Of a stretch of 6,624 bases of DNA, positions 5,736 through 6,624 are shown in pieces (the first letter of the stretch is position 1; the number at the start of each line of letters is the position of its first letter). This stretch comes from Oscillospiraceae bacterium. Lineage in GTDB: Bacteria; Bacillota; Clostridia; Oscillospirales; Ruminococcaceae. A model generated the notes under the pieces. The model saw only the letters and a list, made by a program, of their open reading frames with translations, had not been told where the DNA came from and ran no database searches. The stretch is taken from NCBI GenBank assembly GCA_016303195.1, contig JAEDMD010000109.1:1-6624 (forward strand), written 5' to 3'. The translations under genes were made by a program, and so were the position numbers.

Positions 5736-6542
5736 ATGAGTGACACAACACCCAAGAAAAAACGCATTCTCCCGAAGATACTGCTTGTCATTCTGCTGAT
5801 AATATGCTGTCTTGCAGGCTTCATCTTCTTCAACGCTTCAAAGAACATGAAGCAGATGAAAAAGACCGTAGATTCGGGCATGGAAGTTATCTCATCCTAT
5901 GCTGATGTAAAACCTGTTGACGCAGGCGAATACAGTCAGATAAAGATGAAAGGCATCATGAAATTCAACGTTTCCCAGTACGATGTTGAAAACTTGGGAA
6001 ATCTCTCCGTAATGACCGTGAATATGGGATTCATGCAGATGGTCTCCTATGTCATCACTCCCTTTGACAAGAATATGCCCCTGCTTTCGATGGATTTCAT
6101 GTACATCCTCGGCAACAGAAAGGCATATGCGGAATTCTATGATCTTGTCAGCGACAAGGATTCAGAGGAGTATAAAGCAGTTCTGGAAAAGATAAAGGCA
6201 TTTGAAAACAAGTACAGCGATCTTGCAGACCTTGAAACATCACCTGCATGGTATGACGATCTTATGACGACCGCACTCCACAAGTCAGGCAAGGCAAGCG
6301 ATGACAGCAGGATAGACGAAATGTTCAACGATGCCATAAGATGCTACATGGAAACTGCAAATTCTCTCGAAACCATGTCCGACGGGGAAAAGACCGAAAA
6401 ACTGGAAATAACTCAGAAATACTGCGACGGACTCGTCGAAAAAGGCGGAGTATCCACAGATGTTTTCAAAAAGGAACTCGGCGAAGAAACTACCAAAGAC
6501 TTCTTCAACAAAGTATTCTTCGGCACTGCCGCCTACAAATAA
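5736..6542 (+). CDS. Membrane-anchored protein, probable ferredoxin-dependent bilin reductase homologue
   Basis: This 268-residue protein has a basic N-terminus (KKKR, 7-10), one transmembrane segment (about 11-32) and a soluble domain. I see the layout of ferredoxin-dependent bilin reductases (PcyA/PebA/PebS; Pfam Fe_bilin_red) from about residue 68 to the end. There is a Q-M-V-x(5)-P strand (101-109), then MPLLSMDFMYILGNRKAYAEFYDLVSDKD in 114-142, matching the family's P-L-x-G-x-D-L ... D-F-Q-P-L segment. A helical stretch with Y204 follows, and the C-terminus has a Y-x(n)-F-x(3)-L/F-G-E-x(5)-F-F-x(2)-V/F-F-F-G pattern (229-263) like the family's Y ... F-G-K-x-W ... F-L-F-P ending. D120 aligns with the catalytic Asp (Asp105 of PcyA). 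The His/Asn about 17 residues earlier appears replaced by Ser. The alignment is from memory, so homology is likely and activity unknown. The ATG at 5736 has AGGAG nine bases upstream; a TTG at 5730 would be only three away. It lies 18 bases after nadC and is probably cotranscribed. CC at 24-25 is not a proper lipobox. Confidence 0.6.
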   Translation: MSDTTPKKKRILPKILLVILLIICCLAGFIFFNASKNMKQMKKTVDSGMEVISSYADVKPVDAGEYSQIKMKGIMKFNVSQYDVENLGNLSVMTVNMGFMQMVSYVITPFDKNMPLLSMDFMYILGNRKAYAEFYDLVSDKDSEEYKAVLEKIKAFENKYSDLADLETSPAWYDDLMTTALHKSGKASDDSRIDEMFNDAIRCYMETANSLETMSDGEKTEKLEITQKYCDGLVEKGGVSTDVFKKELGEETTKDFFNKVFFGTAAYK

Positions 6543-6600
6543 TAATATCCCCGAAACACATAAGGGCGTTACTCTTACAGAAGTTTTTACACGTGATATT

Positions 6601-6624
6601 GAGGGAAACCCTTTTGAAAAAGGG
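6601..6624 (+). terminator. Probable rho-independent terminator, cut by window end
   Basis: GAGGGAAACCC is followed by CCCTTT-TGAA-AAAGGG (6609-6624), a perfect six-base stem with a four-base loop. The preceding GAGGGAAA would extend the stem if the sequence beyond the window continues TTTCCCTC, a terminator form I recall from related gut Firmicutes. The stem lies about 60 bases after the stop of the last gene. The T-run cannot be seen because the window ends here. The bases from 6543 to 6600 show no gene. Confidence 0.5.

Noticed and set aside
5796..5813. Possible lipobox at the Cys-Cys of the last protein
   Set aside because: The residue before the first Cys is Ile, not Gly/Ala/Ser, and the hydrophobic segment continues past the Cys pair, as expected for a plain transmembrane anchor.
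1..6624. CRISPR array, tRNA, rRNA or riboswitch
   Set aside because: No regularly spaced direct repeats, no cloverleaf, and no conserved riboswitch core seen; the only gap long enough (2473-2733) is filled by the MITE-like element.

Overview
The window looks like chromosomal DNA from an anaerobic gut or rumen Firmicute of the Ruminococcus / Oscillospiraceae type. The evidence is two secreted proteins with type I dockerin sequence, a BspA-like leucine-rich-repeat protein, Gram-positive style Shine-Dalgarno sites (AGGAGG) with short gene gaps, and a short inverted-repeat element of a kind I associate with Ruminococcaceae. The genus assignment is inference from style and memory, not from a marker gene.

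All six genes are on the + strand. A good sigma-A type promoter (86-114) leads into nadB (172-1629, L-aspartate oxidase). A secreted leucine-rich-repeat protein ending in half a dockerin follows 30 bases later (1660-2472). Next comes a gene-free stretch of about 260 bases that is mostly a 172-bp MITE-like element with terminal inverted repeats (2517-2688). Then come a RlaP-family nucleotidyltransferase (2734-3501), a secreted dockerin-bearing VanY/M15 D,D-carboxypeptidase (3512-4858), nadC (4878-5717, quinolinate phosphoribosyltransferase), and a membrane-anchored protein (5736-6542). The left arm of a probable transcription terminator lies at the window edge (6601-6624).

nadB and nadC are two steps of de novo NAD synthesis (aspartate to iminoaspartate, and quinolinate to nicotinate mononucleotide). 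nadA, the step between them, is not in the window. The three genes between nadB and nadC have no evident link to NAD. The leucine-rich-repeat gene is more AT-rich and uses codons unlike nadB, and a MITE-like element sits beside it. This suggests material was inserted into an ancestral nadB-nadC cluster. No terminator is visible between 172 and 6542 and the gaps are mostly 10-30 bases, so much of the window could be read as one transcript.

The most interesting item is the last gene. Its soluble domain follows, in order and spacing, the landmarks of ferredoxin-dependent bilin reductases (PcyA/PebA family), including the aspartate that is catalytic in that family. Here it is fused to an N-terminal membrane anchor in an apparently non-photosynthetic anaerobe. 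Homology is likely but unproven; bilin chemistry is a hypothesis.
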